64,000 nt of DNA, taken from positions 2,046,001-2,110,000 of the forward strand of contig NZ_OY781472.1 in NCBI RefSeq assembly GCF_963677035.1. The letters are read 5' to 3'. This DNA is from an uncultured Hyphomonas sp. (GTDB lineage: Bacteria; Pseudomonadota; Alphaproteobacteria; Caulobacterales; Hyphomonadaceae). The notes under the pieces are model-generated. The model searched no databases. It saw only the letters and a program-made list of their open reading frames with translations, and was not told the DNA's origin. The translations under genes and the position numbers were made by a program. This document shows, piece after piece, positions 26,226-36,001 of the stretch (the stretch's first letter is position 1; every line of letters starts with the position of its first letter).

Positions 26226-29200
26226 TTACTCTGCCGCGGGCAGGGTCGTTTCCGACTTGCCTGTATCGCTCTTGTCGTTGGCTGCTTCGCCATTCTGCAG
26301 GACACGCACTTCATCTGCCGGCCGCTTGCCGCGCACGTGCCCGGCGATGCGCCGGATCATGTTCCCGGTACGGTAGGGCACCAGAAGCCAGACCGGCGTC
26401 ACCAGCAGGATCATGATCGTCGAGAAGGCGAGGCCGAAGACGACGGCCGTGGCCAGCTGCACCCACCATTCGGCTTCAGAGCCGCCGAAATTGATGGCGC
26501 CCTGGCCGAAATTCACGCTCATCTCGAACACCATCGGCAGCAGGCCGCAAATGGTCGTGCCCGTGGTCAGCAGGATCGGGCGGATCCGCTGGGCGGCCGT
26601 CGCAATCGCGGCTTCCTCCGGCGTGCGGCCATCCTTGCGGAGGCGGTTATAGGTGTCGATCAGAACGATATTGTTGTTCACCACGATCCCCGCCAGGGCG
26701 ACGATCCCGGTACCGATCATCAGGATCGACACATAGGGCAATACCAGTTGGATGCCGACCAGCACGCCGGACGTCGAGATGATCACAGCCGACAGGGTCA
26801 GGATGACCTGCCAGAAATTATTGAACTCCCACAGCAGGATCACAGCCATCATGAACAGCGCGGCCATGGCCGCGCCGCCGAAGAAGGCATTGGCCTCTTT
26901 CGTGTCTTCGTCTGCGCCTTCAAAGCGGACTTCCACATCGGAGCTGATGCCGGCCTGGTCTATCCAGTCGCGGACATCCTGCACGATGGCCGCGCCGGCG
27001 CCCTGTTCCCTGGCATTGCCGCGGACATAATAGACGCGCTTGCCGTCGAGGCGTTCGATCTGGCTGACGCGCGGGGCGGGCACACGGTCGACAAACAGGT
27101 CCAGCGGCACATTGCCGGCTGGTGTGGAAACACGCAGCGTATCGATGGCCGAGGCGCTGCGTTCGTCTTTCGGGAACCGCACGCGAATGTCGACTTCATC
27201 ATCGGCATCGTCCGGCCGGTAGCGGCCCACGAGGATACCGTTGGTCACCAGCTGCACGGCGGCGCCGATCTGGGCCACGTCGAGGCCGTACTTGCCGGCT
27301 TCGGCGCGGTCCACCTGAAGCCGGTATTCGATCCCCGGCAGCGGGCGCGTATCGTCAATCTCGCGCATGTCGCCGCGATTTTCGACATAGGCACGCAGGC
27401 GGGCCGTCGCATCGGTGAGGGCGGCCTGATTGTCGGACAGGAGGGCGACCTGCAGGTCTTTGCCGGCGGGCGGACCCTGTTCGCGGGCCTGGATCTGAAA
27501 GCGCAGGCCGGGCACCTGCTGCAGCCGTTTCCGAACTGCCTCAAGCGTCTTGCGGCCGTCATGCGTGCCGTCTGCGGTGGCAAGGTCCAGCAGAAGCCGT
27601 CCGATCGTATCGAGTGGCTGGTCGTTGGCGCCGTCAAAGCTGACGCCGCCGCCGCCGGATGAACCGGAGCGGGACGAGATGGATTCGATCCCGTCGATAT
27701 CGGCAATGGCGAGCTCGGCGCGCTTGACCAGTTTCTGCTCTTCCTCCGCCGACAGGGCGCCCTGCGCCTGGACGAAGACGAACGCCTGCTCGGGTTCGAT
27801 GTCGAGGAAGAATTCAGACCGGTGAGGCGTGGTGCTGAACCACATGAAAATGAGAATCACGGAGCCGATGGCGACGCCGGTTACCATCCACGGGCGGGCG
27901 ATCAGGGATTTGACCAGCCGCACATAGGTGCCGAGCCAGCCGGTGGCTTGTTCCGGGTCTGCGTCTGCGGCAAGGGCGGCGAGGTCTGCGTCGGTGCCTG
28001 CCGGGCGCGCGCCAATGACCGAACCGAGGACCGGCAGGAAGATCAGCGCCATGACGAGCGATGCGGTCAGAACACAGATCAGGGTCAGCGGCAGGTAGGC
28101 CATGAACTTGCCGGGCATCGAGTTCCAGAACAGGAATGGCACGAAGGCGGCCAGCGTGGTGAGCGTGGAGGAGACGACCGGCCAGAACATCCGCTTGCCA
28201 GCCATGGAATAGGCTTCCTTGCGGTTCAGGCCTTCGGCCATTTTCCGGTCTGCATATTCTGTCACGACGATGGCGCCGTCGACCAGGATACCGACAGCGA
28301 TGACCATGCCGAACATCACCATCATGTTGATCGTGAATCCGAACGTGCCAAGCAGCAGGAAGGCCATGACGAAAGAGGCCGGGATCGAAATGCCGACCAG
28401 CAGGGCAGAGCGCCAGCCAAGGGCCGCAACCACGATGATCATCACCAGAAGAACGGCGGTAACGATGGAGCTTTGCAGCTGTCCGAGCTGGTTGCCGATC
28501 TCTTCAGATGTATCGGACGTGATTGTCGCCCGCACCGTCGAAGGCCAGGTTTTCTGTTCCTCGGCAATTGTTTCGCGGACGAAATTGGCCGTGTCGAGAA
28601 CGTTTGCGCCAGACCTTTTGACCACCTCGATCAGCATGCCGGGTTTGCCGTTGAAGGTCGCGAAACCGGTCGCGTCCTTGTAGGTGCGGCGGATCTCGGC
28701 AACGTCCTGCAGTCTGACGACCGAGTTTTCCGTGCGTTTGATCGGCAGGTTCAGCGCGTCCTGTGCTGTGCGGATCAGGCCCGGCACCTTGACGGCGAAG
28801 CTGCCATCGCCGGTATCGATTTCACCGGCCGGGACCAGCTGGTTGTTCGATGAAACAACGTTGTAAATTTCCTGATAGGAGATGTTGTAGGTTTCCAGCA
28901 TGGCGGGATCGATGACGATCTCCAGCACATCCTCGCGCTGGCCCTGTATGCGGGCTTCAAGGATGCCGGCATTCCGCTCCAGCTTGTCCTGAAGTTTTTC
29001 GGCAATGTCGTTGAGGCCGCGCACAGGTGCTTCACCATAGAGGTTTATGACCATGACGGGGAATTGCGACGCGTTGAATTCCTGAATCACCGGTTCGCGT
29101 GCATCCTGCGGGAAGAAGCGCTTGGCGAGGTCCACCTTGTCTTTCACGTCCAGCACGGCCTGGTCGACATCGACGTCGATCTCGAATTCCAGCAGCAGCG

Positions 29201-29471
29201 TGCCGGCCCCTTCGGAGCCGTAGCCATTGAAGGTCTTCAGGCCTTCGATGGACTGGATTTCCTGTTCGATCGGGCGCACCAGAAGGCGCTCGGCGTCTTC
29301 CGGTGTCACACCGGCCAGCGGCACGGTGATGACAACGAACGGGATCGGAATGTCCGGGTCCGCTTCTTTCGGCAGTTTCACATAGGTGACGGTGCCTGCA
29401 ATGATCGCGCAGAGCAGGATGGCGAGCACCATGCGTGCCCGGCCAATGGCGCCGTCGACGATGCTGGTCAT
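26226..29471 (-). CDS. RND efflux transporter permease
   Basis: This 1081-residue protein is of AcrB/MdtB size, with twelve predicted membrane helices in two halves and two large periplasmic loops. The N-terminus (LAILLCAIIAGTVTYVKLPKEADPDI) is typical, and helix 4 carries the proton-relay region (MFGMVIAVGILVDGAIVVTEYA, containing the conserved Asp). It exports drugs, solvents or metabolites using the proton gradient. Its ATG overlaps the stop codon of the adaptor gene by 4 bases. No TolC-type outer-membrane gene is in the window. Confidence 0.95.
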   Translation of the reverse strand: MTSIVDGAIGRARMVLAILLCAIIAGTVTYVKLPKEADPDIPIPFVVITVPLAGVTPEDAERLLVRPIEQEIQSIEGLKTFNGYGSEGAGTLLLEFEIDVDVDQAVLDVKDKVDLAKRFFPQDAREPVIQEFNASQFPVMVINLYGEAPVRGLNDIAEKLQDKLERNAGILEARIQGQREDVLEIVIDPAMLETYNISYQEIYNVVSSNNQLVPAGEIDTGDGSFAVKVPGLIRTAQDALNLPIKRTENSVVRLQDVAEIRRTYKDATGFATFNGKPGMLIEVVKRSGANVLDTANFVRETIAEEQKTWPSTVRATITSDTSEEIGNQLGQLQSSIVTAVLLVMIIVVAALGWRSALLVGISIPASFVMAFLLLGTFGFTINMMVMFGMVIAVGILVDGAIVVTEYADRKMAEGLNRKEAYSMAGKRMFWPVVSSTLTTLAAFVPFLFWNSMPGKFMAYLPLTLICVLTASLVMALIFLPVLGSVIGARPAGTDADLAALAADADPEQATGWLGTYVRLVKSLIARPWMVTGVAIGSVILIFMWFSTTPHRSEFFLDIEPEQAFVFVQAQGALSAEEEQKLVKRAELAIADIDGIESISSRSGSSGGGGVSFDGANDQPLDTIGRLLLDLATADGTHDGRKTLEAVRKRLQQVPGLRFQIQAREQGPPAGKDLQVALLSDNQAALTDATARLRAYVENRGDMREIDDTRPLPGIEYRLQVDRAEAGKYGLDVAQIGAAVQLVTNGILVGRYRPDDADDEVDIRVRFPKDERSASAIDTLRVSTPAGNVPLDLFVDRVPAPRVSQIERLDGKRVYYVRGNAREQGAGAAIVQDVRDWIDQAGISSDVEVRFEGADEDTKEANAFFGGAAMAALFMMAVILLWEFNNFWQVILTLSAVIISTSGVLVGIQLVLPYVSILMIGTGIVALAGIVVNNNIVLIDTYNRLRKDGRTPEEAAIATAAQRIRPILLTTGTTICGLLPMVFEMSVNFGQGAINFGGSEAEWWVQLATAVVFGLAFSTIMILLVTPVWLLVPYRTGNMIRRIAGHVRGKRPADEVRVLQNGEAANDKSDTGKSETTLPAAE

Positions 29472-30544
29472 GGCTGTGCCCCGCCCGCGGCGACCGGTTT
29501 CACACTAGCCCCTTCGGACAGATAGTCCTGGCCAAGCGAGATGACGTCCGTCTCATCGGGCAGGCCCGTCACCCACGCGCCGTCCGGCGTTTCGTCAATC
29601 ACGACAACCGGGGCGAAACGGACCGTATCGGTCGCGTCGACATAGCGTATGCCCATTTGTCCGGCGTCGGACAGGGTGAGCAGGCCGGGCGAAATTTTCA
29701 TGGCCTGAACATTCCCGACTGGCAGCACCAGCTGCGACGTCACCCCGGCCGCGACGATGGAATCGCCGGTGTCGAGGGTCGCTTCGACCAGGAACGTGCG
29801 CGTCGTGTCAGAGGCTGTGCGTGCCACATAGCGCAGCGTTGCAGGGAAGCTGCGGCCGTCGGCCAGCAGCGCTTCGCCCGTCATGCCGACTTTCAGTTTC
29901 CCGGCGACCGCCTCGGAGACCTGTACCGATACGATCACCGGATCCATGTCCACCAGCACGCCGCAGGCCTGGCCCGGCGACAGGAAATCACCGGCCTCGG
30001 CGAGGCGGGTTTCGAAAATGCCATCAAACGGCGCGCGGATCTGCGTCTTGCCCAGTTCGACTTTCGCTGCGTTCACGGCGGCTTTGGCCGCGTCGAGCTG
30101 CGCTTTCGCGGCTGTGGCCTGGTTTGCCGGGCCCAGTCCTTTTTTGGCGAGGCTGTCGGCAGCTTCGTAACTCACTTCAGCCGATATGCGTTGCGCTTCG
30201 GCTTCCTTCACGCGGGCGGAACGGGCCTCTACATCGAGGCCGCAAAGCAGCGTGCCAGCCTTTACAAAGCTGCCTTCCCTGGCAGGTGTGGAGACGACGG
30301 TGCCGGTGGTACCGGCTTTGACCGTCACGCTCTTGTCCGGCTCTGTGCGGCCCGTGGCGTTGATCTGCATCAGGTGCGGTTCAGCGATGAGGGTTTCGAT
30401 CACGGCGGATGGCAGGTCGTCGACGCTTTCCGCCACGGCTTCTTCCTTGTGCGAAGAAATGCTGCCGCGCATCAGGCTGCGCACGCCGAACCAGGCGAGG
30501 ATGACAACGAGGATCGTTGCGGCGATGATAGTCGAACGGTTCAC
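29468..30544 (-). CDS. RND efflux periplasmic adaptor (membrane fusion protein)
   Basis: The protein has 358 residues from a GTG at 30544 with AAGGA about 9 bases upstream. One N-terminal membrane helix (STIIAATILVVILAWFGV) anchors it. A biotinyl-lipoyl-like half is seen at SVTVKAGTTGTVVS, then an alpha-helical hairpin rich in Ala/Lys (AEAQRISAEVSYEAADSLAKKG), then GQTQIRAPFDGIFETRLAEAG-type barrel sequence (here KTQIRAPFDGIFETRL). It links the permease to an outer-membrane channel. It is first in a two-gene operon. Confidence 0.93.
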   Translation of the reverse strand: MNRSTIIAATILVVILAWFGVRSLMRGSISSHKEEAVAESVDDLPSAVIETLIAEPHLMQINATGRTEPDKSVTVKAGTTGTVVSTPAREGSFVKAGTLLCGLDVEARSARVKEAEAQRISAEVSYEAADSLAKKGLGPANQATAAKAQLDAAKAAVNAAKVELGKTQIRAPFDGIFETRLAEAGDFLSPGQACGVLVDMDPVIVSVQVSEAVAGKLKVGMTGEALLADGRSFPATLRYVARTASDTTRTFLVEATLDTGDSIVAAGVTSQLVLPVGNVQAMKISPGLLTLSDAGQMGIRYVDATDTVRFAPVVVIDETPDGAWVTGLPDETDVISLGQDYLSEGASVKPVAAGGAQP

Positions 30545-30729
30545 GTCAGGGTGTCCTTCCCGCGGACGAATGGCAAATATAGGGCGGCAGGTTGCATGAA
30601 GAACCACCGCGCGTAAATTTTCTTAACACCCCCCATCTTGCTATACGGCAAACAGACAGGATCAGTTTACCAACAAGCTGCAAGCGTTGGTTAATATCTA
30701 ACGTATGAGAAATGGAAACCCGTCGCGGG

Positions 30730-31722
30730 TTATATCCAGCGCTGCCAACGCAATAGGGCCAGCGTTCCCGTGGCGGAAAGGGACAGCGCGATTACCAGCG
30801 TAAAGAAGGCAACGGGATTGCTGGATCCCGGGATTCCGCCAAGATTGACGCCAAAAAGTCCGGTCACAAAACTGATCGGCAGGAAGACAGCCGACAGGAT
30901 CGCCAGCACAAACAGGCGCTGATTGGTTTCTTCCGTACTGTTCTGGATCGCTTCTTCATACAGAACGGTGGATCGTTCCCGGATGTTTTCAACCAGTTCT
31001 GTGAGCCGCGTAATCCGGTCTGCGGATTCGCGCAGGAACAGCAGGTCCTGGTCGCTGAACAGGCCGGATTGGGCGCCATCCCGCACAAGCGTTCCCAGGG
31101 CTTCGCGTTGTGGCATGATGTGGCGGCGCACCTGCAGGACCCGCCGCCGGAACTCCGGCAGAACGGACCGGTCTATCGAGGCTTTCGGGTCCAGTAATTC
31201 GTCTTCATACCGGTCGGCTTCATCGTCGAAATCTTCCAGCACGACTTCCATACGGTCGGTCAGCCGGTCGGCAATGCCGGCGACCAGCGCCCCGGTGGAG
31301 GTGGCGATTTCACCTTCCTCTACCATCTCGCGGACGTCGAAGGCGGAGCGCACCGGCCGGGCACGCACGGTGATCAGAACGTCCTCGGCGGCCCACATAC
31401 GCAGGGTGACGAGGTCTTCAACATCCGCCCCTTCATTAAGGTTGGGGCCGCGCAGATTGATCAGGTAACCCTGCCCATACCGGGCGGCGCGCGGACGTGT
31501 CTCCTCCTGCAGCAGGGCCTGCACGGTCAGGCGGTCCAGGCCACTCTTGCGGTAGAGCCAGCCCTGCGCCTGTGCGGAGTGCCGGTCGAGATGGATCCAG
31601 ACGCGCTTGTACTTCGAATGCGCGCCTTCGAGCACGTCATCCCAGGTCAGGGGGGTGTGGAGCCCGGCCTCGTCGAAGCCGAAGCCGAAAATCATCGGGT
31701 CTTTGTGTCCGGACTCCACCAC
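30730..31722 (-). CDS. zntB: CorA-family zinc transporter ZntB
   Basis: The protein has 330 residues. A large cytoplasmic N-terminal funnel is followed by two C-terminal membrane helices (about 267-290 and 303-325). Between them lies GLFGVNLGGIPG, the ZntB variant of the CorA GMN/GVN selectivity motif. ZntB moves zinc across the inner membrane. GTG at 31722 is the start, with GGGAGA just upstream. It lies 9 bases downstream of the amidase gene, so the two share a transcript. AACCCG/CGGGTT at its stop codon could be part of a terminator. Confidence 0.9.
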   Translation of the reverse strand: MVESGHKDPMIFGFGFDEAGLHTPLTWDDVLEGAHSKYKRVWIHLDRHSAQAQGWLYRKSGLDRLTVQALLQEETRPRAARYGQGYLINLRGPNLNEGADVEDLVTLRMWAAEDVLITVRARPVRSAFDVREMVEEGEIATSTGALVAGIADRLTDRMEVVLEDFDDEADRYEDELLDPKASIDRSVLPEFRRRVLQVRRHIMPQREALGTLVRDGAQSGLFSDQDLLFLRESADRITRLTELVENIRERSTVLYEEAIQNSTEETNQRLFVLAILSAVFLPISFVTGLFGVNLGGIPGSSNPVAFFTLVIALSLSATGTLALLRWQRWI

Positions 31723-31731
31723 TGTCTCCCT

Positions 31732-33270
31732 TTAGAACGCTGATACCGGAGGAACTTTGCCGGCCCACGGACGGGCTTGCTCCATTTCCAGTGCCACTTC
31801 AAACAGGAGCTGGTCGTCACCGCGTTTGCCGGAGAACATGGCGCCGACCGGCAGGCCGCTCTCGGTCCATGCCAGCGGTACGCTCATCGAGGCGGCACCG
31901 GCCACGTTCATCGGGGCCGTAAACGCAGCGAAGGTGATGACGCGGTCATACAGGATTTCATAATCGACCGTCGGGGCCTGTTCGCCGAGTTTGACGGCCG
32001 GGCTGCCGGTTGTCGGGGTCAGCAGCACATCGATGTCGGCGAAACCGGTATCGTATACGGACTCGAAATTCTTCAGCCAGGCGATGGTTTCCGCCATCTC
32101 ATCCTTGCGGGACAGGAACATGTTGGTCAGGCCCAGCGTCCAGGGTTCGATAATGTCCGGGCCAACCGGCCTGCCTGAATACTCGCTCGCCTTTTGGGCG
32201 AACTCAGCTGCCCCGGCTGCCCAATAGAGCAGGAAGTGATTGATGAACTCCTTGCCGGAGAAGGGCGCTTTCCATGGAACGATCTCGTGACCGAGATCGG
32301 TGCAGAGTTGGGCAACATCGTTGAGCGCGGCCTTCGTCTCCGGTGCGACCGGCGTGCCGGCCGGGGCATCGGTTGTGAAGCCGATCTTCAGGCGGCGGCC
32401 AATCGGTTTCAGGTCCGGCGCCAGCGGGGGATAGGTGCCGTCATCGAGCTGCGTGTCGCGGAACAGGTTGATCGAGTCGCGCACGGAAATGGTCACGGCA
32501 TGCTGGACCGAAATGTCCACCGGCGGGGCTTCGGGCCCATGCGCCGGCAGCTGTCCGCGGGACGGCTTCAGGCCGAAGACACCACAGGTGCTGGCCGGGA
32601 TCCGGATAGAGCCGCCGCCATCGCTGGCATGCGCGAAGGGAACCACGCGCGCCGCCACCAGCGCAGCTGCGCCGCCGGAGGAGCCGCCAACGATACGCGT
32701 CGTGTCCCATGGATTGCAGGTTTCGCCGGTCACCAGGGCTTCTGATGAGGCCATCAGGCCCATTTCCGGAGAGGTCGACTTGCCCAGCACGACCACACCT
32801 TCGGCGCGCCATTTGGCTGGCAGAGGATCGTCCTTGCCTGGATTGTAGCCCTTGAAGGCGCGGCTGCCATACCAGGTTTGCGCGCCGTTCCAGTCGTGCA
32901 GGTCCTTGATGAAGGTCGGCACGCCCTGAAACGGGCCAGCGGGCGTATGACCCGCTTCGGCGCGGGCGGTGCCAAAGATCTCCGACGCGACCGCGTTGAG
33001 CTTGCCGTTGACGGCCTCGGTCCGGGCGATGGCCGCGTTCACTTCGGCCAGCGACGTCGTTTCGCCACTTGCGATCCGGGAGGCCATTTCGGTGCCGTCG
33101 ATCCAGCCGACAGGGACCGAAGAGGTCGGTGCAACAGGCGCCGCGGCCGGTGTGGCCGCCGTGCCGAGAGCGGCATCTGGCGTTGTTTGCGTCCCTGTCT
33201 GGCCGCAGGCGGCCAGTGCGCCCATTGCTGCTCCGCCAAGCAAGACGCCCCGTCTCGTAATCCGTGCCAT
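31732..33270 (-). CDS. amidase-signature lipoprotein with twin-arginine-like signal
   Basis: The protein has 512 residues from the ATG at 33270 (GGAG upstream). The signal MARITRRGVLLGGAAMGALAAC combines a twin-arginine pair with a lipobox Cys22. The amidase-signature triad is complete: Lys122 in FIKDL, the cis-Ser in GGSSGG (195-200), and nucleophile Ser221 in GGGSIRIP. It would hydrolyse amide bonds in the periplasm. A long Ala/Thr/Pro linker follows the lipobox. It is transcribed with zntB and divergent from the phosphotransferase gene. Substrate unknown. Confidence 0.9.
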   Translation of the reverse strand: MARITRRGVLLGGAAMGALAACGQTGTQTTPDAALGTAATPAAAPVAPTSSVPVGWIDGTEMASRIASGETTSLAEVNAAIARTEAVNGKLNAVASEIFGTARAEAGHTPAGPFQGVPTFIKDLHDWNGAQTWYGSRAFKGYNPGKDDPLPAKWRAEGVVVLGKSTSPEMGLMASSEALVTGETCNPWDTTRIVGGSSGGAAALVAARVVPFAHASDGGGSIRIPASTCGVFGLKPSRGQLPAHGPEAPPVDISVQHAVTISVRDSINLFRDTQLDDGTYPPLAPDLKPIGRRLKIGFTTDAPAGTPVAPETKAALNDVAQLCTDLGHEIVPWKAPFSGKEFINHFLLYWAAGAAEFAQKASEYSGRPVGPDIIEPWTLGLTNMFLSRKDEMAETIAWLKNFESVYDTGFADIDVLLTPTTGSPAVKLGEQAPTVDYEILYDRVITFAAFTAPMNVAGAASMSVPLAWTESGLPVGAMFSGKRGDDQLLFEVALEMEQARPWAGKVPPVSAF

Positions 33271-33351
33271 TTGTTTCGCTCCGATTCTATTTTTTGGCTT
33301 TTGGGCGAGCAAGGTGTATCGGAGCGCTCCGCAGCGCAAGAGGAGAGGCAA

Positions 33352-34239
33352 ATGACCACAGGAACTCCGCCCGCCGAAGTCGACATCACCGAAGCCCTCG
33401 TCCGCAAGCTGCTGCAGGCGCAACACCCGGACCTCGCCGGTCTGCCCCTCGAATTTGCCGGGGAGGGGTGGGACAATGTGATGGTGCGTCTGGGCGACGA
33501 TCTTGTCCTGCGCCTGCCGCGCCGGAACGTGGCGGACCAGTTGCTGCGCAATGAGCAACGCTGGCTGCCGGAGCTGGCCGGACATCTCCCATTGCCCATA
33601 CCCGTGCCGCTGCGAACCGGTGTTCCTGGGGAGGGCTACCCCTATGTCTGGAGCGTGTTGCGCTGGATTGAGGGAGAGACGGCAGACCTTGCCCCGCCGG
33701 AGGCTTCTGAAGCGCCGGTGCTGGCAGGCTTTCTGAAGGCCTTGCACAGGCCGGCCCCGGACGAGGCGCCTTCCAGCGACGTGCGCGGCTGCCCGCTCGG
33801 GAACAGACTTGAGAACATAGAGCAGCGCATGGCGGTGCTCGCTGAGGAAACGGATGCGATTACACCGGCGATCCGGCAGGCGTGGCGCGCGGGGCTTGCC
33901 GCGCCGATTGACCTGCCACGCCTTTGGGTGGCGGGTGATGTACATGCCCGAAACGTCCTTGTGCGGAATGGAAAATTTGCTGCGTTCATCGATTGGGGGG
34001 ATCTCTGCGCGGGCGATCCGGCGAGTGATCTGGCTTCCGTCTGGGGCCTGTTCGAATCTGCCGGTGCCCGTCGCGCCGCCATTGAGGCATATGGCATGAG
34101 CGAGGCGACACTCGCCCGTGCGCGTGGCTGGGCCGTTATGTATGGGGTGCTGCTGCTGGAGACGGGGCGGCGAGATCATCCTGCCCACGCGAAGATGGGC
34201 GCCGATACGCTCCGCAGATTGACCGAAGATCTGACCTGA
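33352..34239 (+). CDS. aminoglycoside-phosphotransferase-family kinase
   Basis: The protein has 295 residues from the ATG at 33352 with AGGAGAGG at 33340-33347. APH-fold features: nucleotide lobe GEGWDNVMVRLGDDLVLRLPR, catalytic loop VAGDVHARNVLV, and metal-binding IDWGDLCAGDPASDLA. The catalytic Asp and the Asn are kept, but the usual His of the HGD triplet is Ala. The family phosphorylates aminoglycosides, choline, sugars or other small molecules; no evidence here favours resistance. Confidence 0.88.
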   Translation: MTTGTPPAEVDITEALVRKLLQAQHPDLAGLPLEFAGEGWDNVMVRLGDDLVLRLPRRNVADQLLRNEQRWLPELAGHLPLPIPVPLRTGVPGEGYPYVWSVLRWIEGETADLAPPEASEAPVLAGFLKALHRPAPDEAPSSDVRGCPLGNRLENIEQRMAVLAEETDAITPAIRQAWRAGLAAPIDLPRLWVAGDVHARNVLVRNGKFAAFIDWGDLCAGDPASDLASVWGLFESAGARRAAIEAYGMSEATLARARGWAVMYGVLLLETGRRDHPAHAKMGADTLRRLTEDLT

Positions 34240-34354
34240 TCCCGCTGCTGGCGACGTATGCGCCAGCCCCGCCGACCGGCTGATCATGGGGAGTCTCCTG
34301 CTTGCGGGTCTTTGCTATAGGATGCTTCAAACCTGTGTCAGAAAGGCCTGTTCC

Positions 34355-35083
34355 ATGAAAGATCGTGCAGATCGTCTGCTTGTGACACTTGGCCTGTTCG
34401 AAAGCCGCGCCAGTGCCCGCGCAGCCATCGAAGCGGGCCTTGTGCGCGCCGATGGCGTGGTGGTGGCCAAGCCCGCTCAGGAAATCTCAGCCGATGCTGT
34501 GATCGAGGCCGATCCAGCGCATCCTTATGTTTCCCGCGGCGGATTGAAACTGGCCCATGGCCTTGAGGCATTCGGTGTCGATCCGGCGGGCCGGACATGC
34601 CTCGACATCGGTGCCTCGACCGGCGGCTTTACCGAAGTGCTGCTGCTGAACGGGGCGGCGCATGTCACCGCTGTCGATGTCGGCCGGGGCCAGTTGCATC
34701 CGCGCATTGCGGGTGAGCCCCGCGTCACCAACCATGAAGCGACCGATGCGCGCCGCCTGACCGCCGATATGTTCCCGGAGCCGCCCACGCTGCTGGTCTG
34801 CGATGCGAGTTTCATTTCTCTGGAAAAGCTGCTCGCTGTGCCCCTGTCGCTCGCCGCGCCGGGGGCGGACTTTGTGGGCCTGTTCAAGCCGCAATTCGAA
34901 GTCGGCCGCGATCATGTCGGCAAGGGCGGGATCGTGACAGACCTTGCTGCCGCCGATGCGGCTGCCGGACGCTTCAATGACTGGATGAACGAAAAAGGCT
35001 GGCCCATCCATGCCTGGACGGCCAGCCCGATTTCTGGCGGCGACGGCAATGCCGAACGCCTGTTCCATGCGGTGAAGGCCTAG
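34355..35083 (+). CDS. tlyA: TlyA-type rRNA 2'-O-methyltransferase / putative hemolysin
   Basis: The protein has 242 residues from the ATG at 34355 (GAAAGG upstream). An N-terminal S4 RNA-binding domain (RADRLLVTLGLFESRASARAAI) precedes an FtsJ-like Rossmann domain with the SAM loop CLDIGASTGGFTEVLL. Later sequence GLFKPQFEVGRDHVGKGGIV matches TlyA. Relatives add 2'-O-methyl groups to cytidines of 16S and 23S rRNA and affect capreomycin sensitivity. It converges on the next gene with a 4-base overlap of stop codons. Confidence 0.92.
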   Translation: MKDRADRLLVTLGLFESRASARAAIEAGLVRADGVVVAKPAQEISADAVIEADPAHPYVSRGGLKLAHGLEAFGVDPAGRTCLDIGASTGGFTEVLLLNGAAHVTAVDVGRGQLHPRIAGEPRVTNHEATDARRLTADMFPEPPTLLVCDASFISLEKLLAVPLSLAAPGADFVGLFKPQFEVGRDHVGKGGIVTDLAAADAAAGRFNDWMNEKGWPIHAWTASPISGGDGNAERLFHAVKA

Positions 35084-35871
35084 TAGCCGCCGTAGAGCTC
35101 TTCGTCGTTCTCGCCGACGATTTCCCAGTCGCCATTGTACCCTTCACGGCAGGCCGTGGCGGGATCGCGGACCACCTGGCCGTCCGGCAGGGTCACTTCG
35201 CGCCACACTGTGCGGCATTCTTCAACCTGCTGAGCAGGCGCAGGTGGAGGCGGCGGGGCTGCAGCGCGCGGGGGCGGCGTGTTCGGATAAGCCGGATAGC
35301 TGGCCGGCGCAGGCGTCGATGCGCCCGGATGGGTGCGCATATCCTGCGGTCCGCCATAGAGGCCCTGTGTCGTCTGCGGGATCGCGCCGCCGGAATATTC
35401 CTGTGCGATATAGGGGTAAGCGCCATAATCGGCCCGGAAGCTGCCGCCAGTGGGCGTCGCCACCTGGCACGGGGTGGCGCTGTTCGAGGCCATGGCATTG
35501 CCAGCCATACCGCCGACAATCGCGCCCAGCAGCGCGCCGGCAACGACCTCGCCGTCATTATTGCCCTTGTCCCAATAGCCGCGGCGGCCATGACGCCCGT
35601 AGCGGCCATGCCGGCCATAGCGGTCGTAACGATCATAGCGGTTATAGTGCCAGCGGCTGTCACTATCGCCGACATTGTTGCCGATCGCGCCGCCAGCGGC
35701 TGCACCGACAATGGCGCCGATCACCGTTCCGGCGGTCTTGTTGTCCTTGTTCTGGCGCTCGCATGCGGAATTGTAGGGCGCGTTATAGCCATACGCCTGC
35801 GCCGACGCCGCGAGCGGGGCCGCGACCATCGCCGTCAGGGCCATTCCACCGATCAGAAGAGACTTCACCAT
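35080..35871 (-). CDS. exported glycine-zipper protein with Tyr/Arg/His/Gly repeats
   Basis: The protein has 263 residues. A signal peptide (1-24, ending ASAQA) leads to two glycine-zipper segments, TVIGAIVGAAAGGAIGNNVG (about 49-68) and VVAGALLGAIVGGMAGNAMA (about 110-129). Between them is a repetitive stretch of YDRY/YGRHGR units (about 76-98), followed by a Pro/Ala-rich linker. The C-terminus (EECRTVWREVTLPDGQVV) is a separate small domain. Glycine zippers insert in outer or inner membranes; an envelope structural role is likely. Confidence 0.75.
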   Translation of the reverse strand: MVKSLLIGGMALTAMVAAPLAASAQAYGYNAPYNSACERQNKDNKTAGTVIGAIVGAAAGGAIGNNVGDSDSRWHYNRYDRYDRYGRHGRYGRHGRRGYWDKGNNDGEVVAGALLGAIVGGMAGNAMASNSATPCQVATPTGGSFRADYGAYPYIAQEYSGGAIPQTTQGLYGGPQDMRTHPGASTPAPASYPAYPNTPPPRAAAPPPPPAPAQQVEECRTVWREVTLPDGQVVRDPATACREGYNGDWEIVGENDEELYGGY

Positions 35872-36001
35872 CCCATTTTCTCCTTTTCCGGTGGCCGCAG
35901 GACCACCAGTCTGACCTGCACACTGGCAAAGCCAACCTGAACCGGACCTGAAGGCTGCCCAAAAGCTGGACGCGCGCCTGCCTCCACCACATATTCAGGG
36001 C

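Noticed and set aside
27822..28853. 343-residue open frame opposite the RND permease
   Set aside because: It is a shadow of the permease with composition typical of antisense reading.
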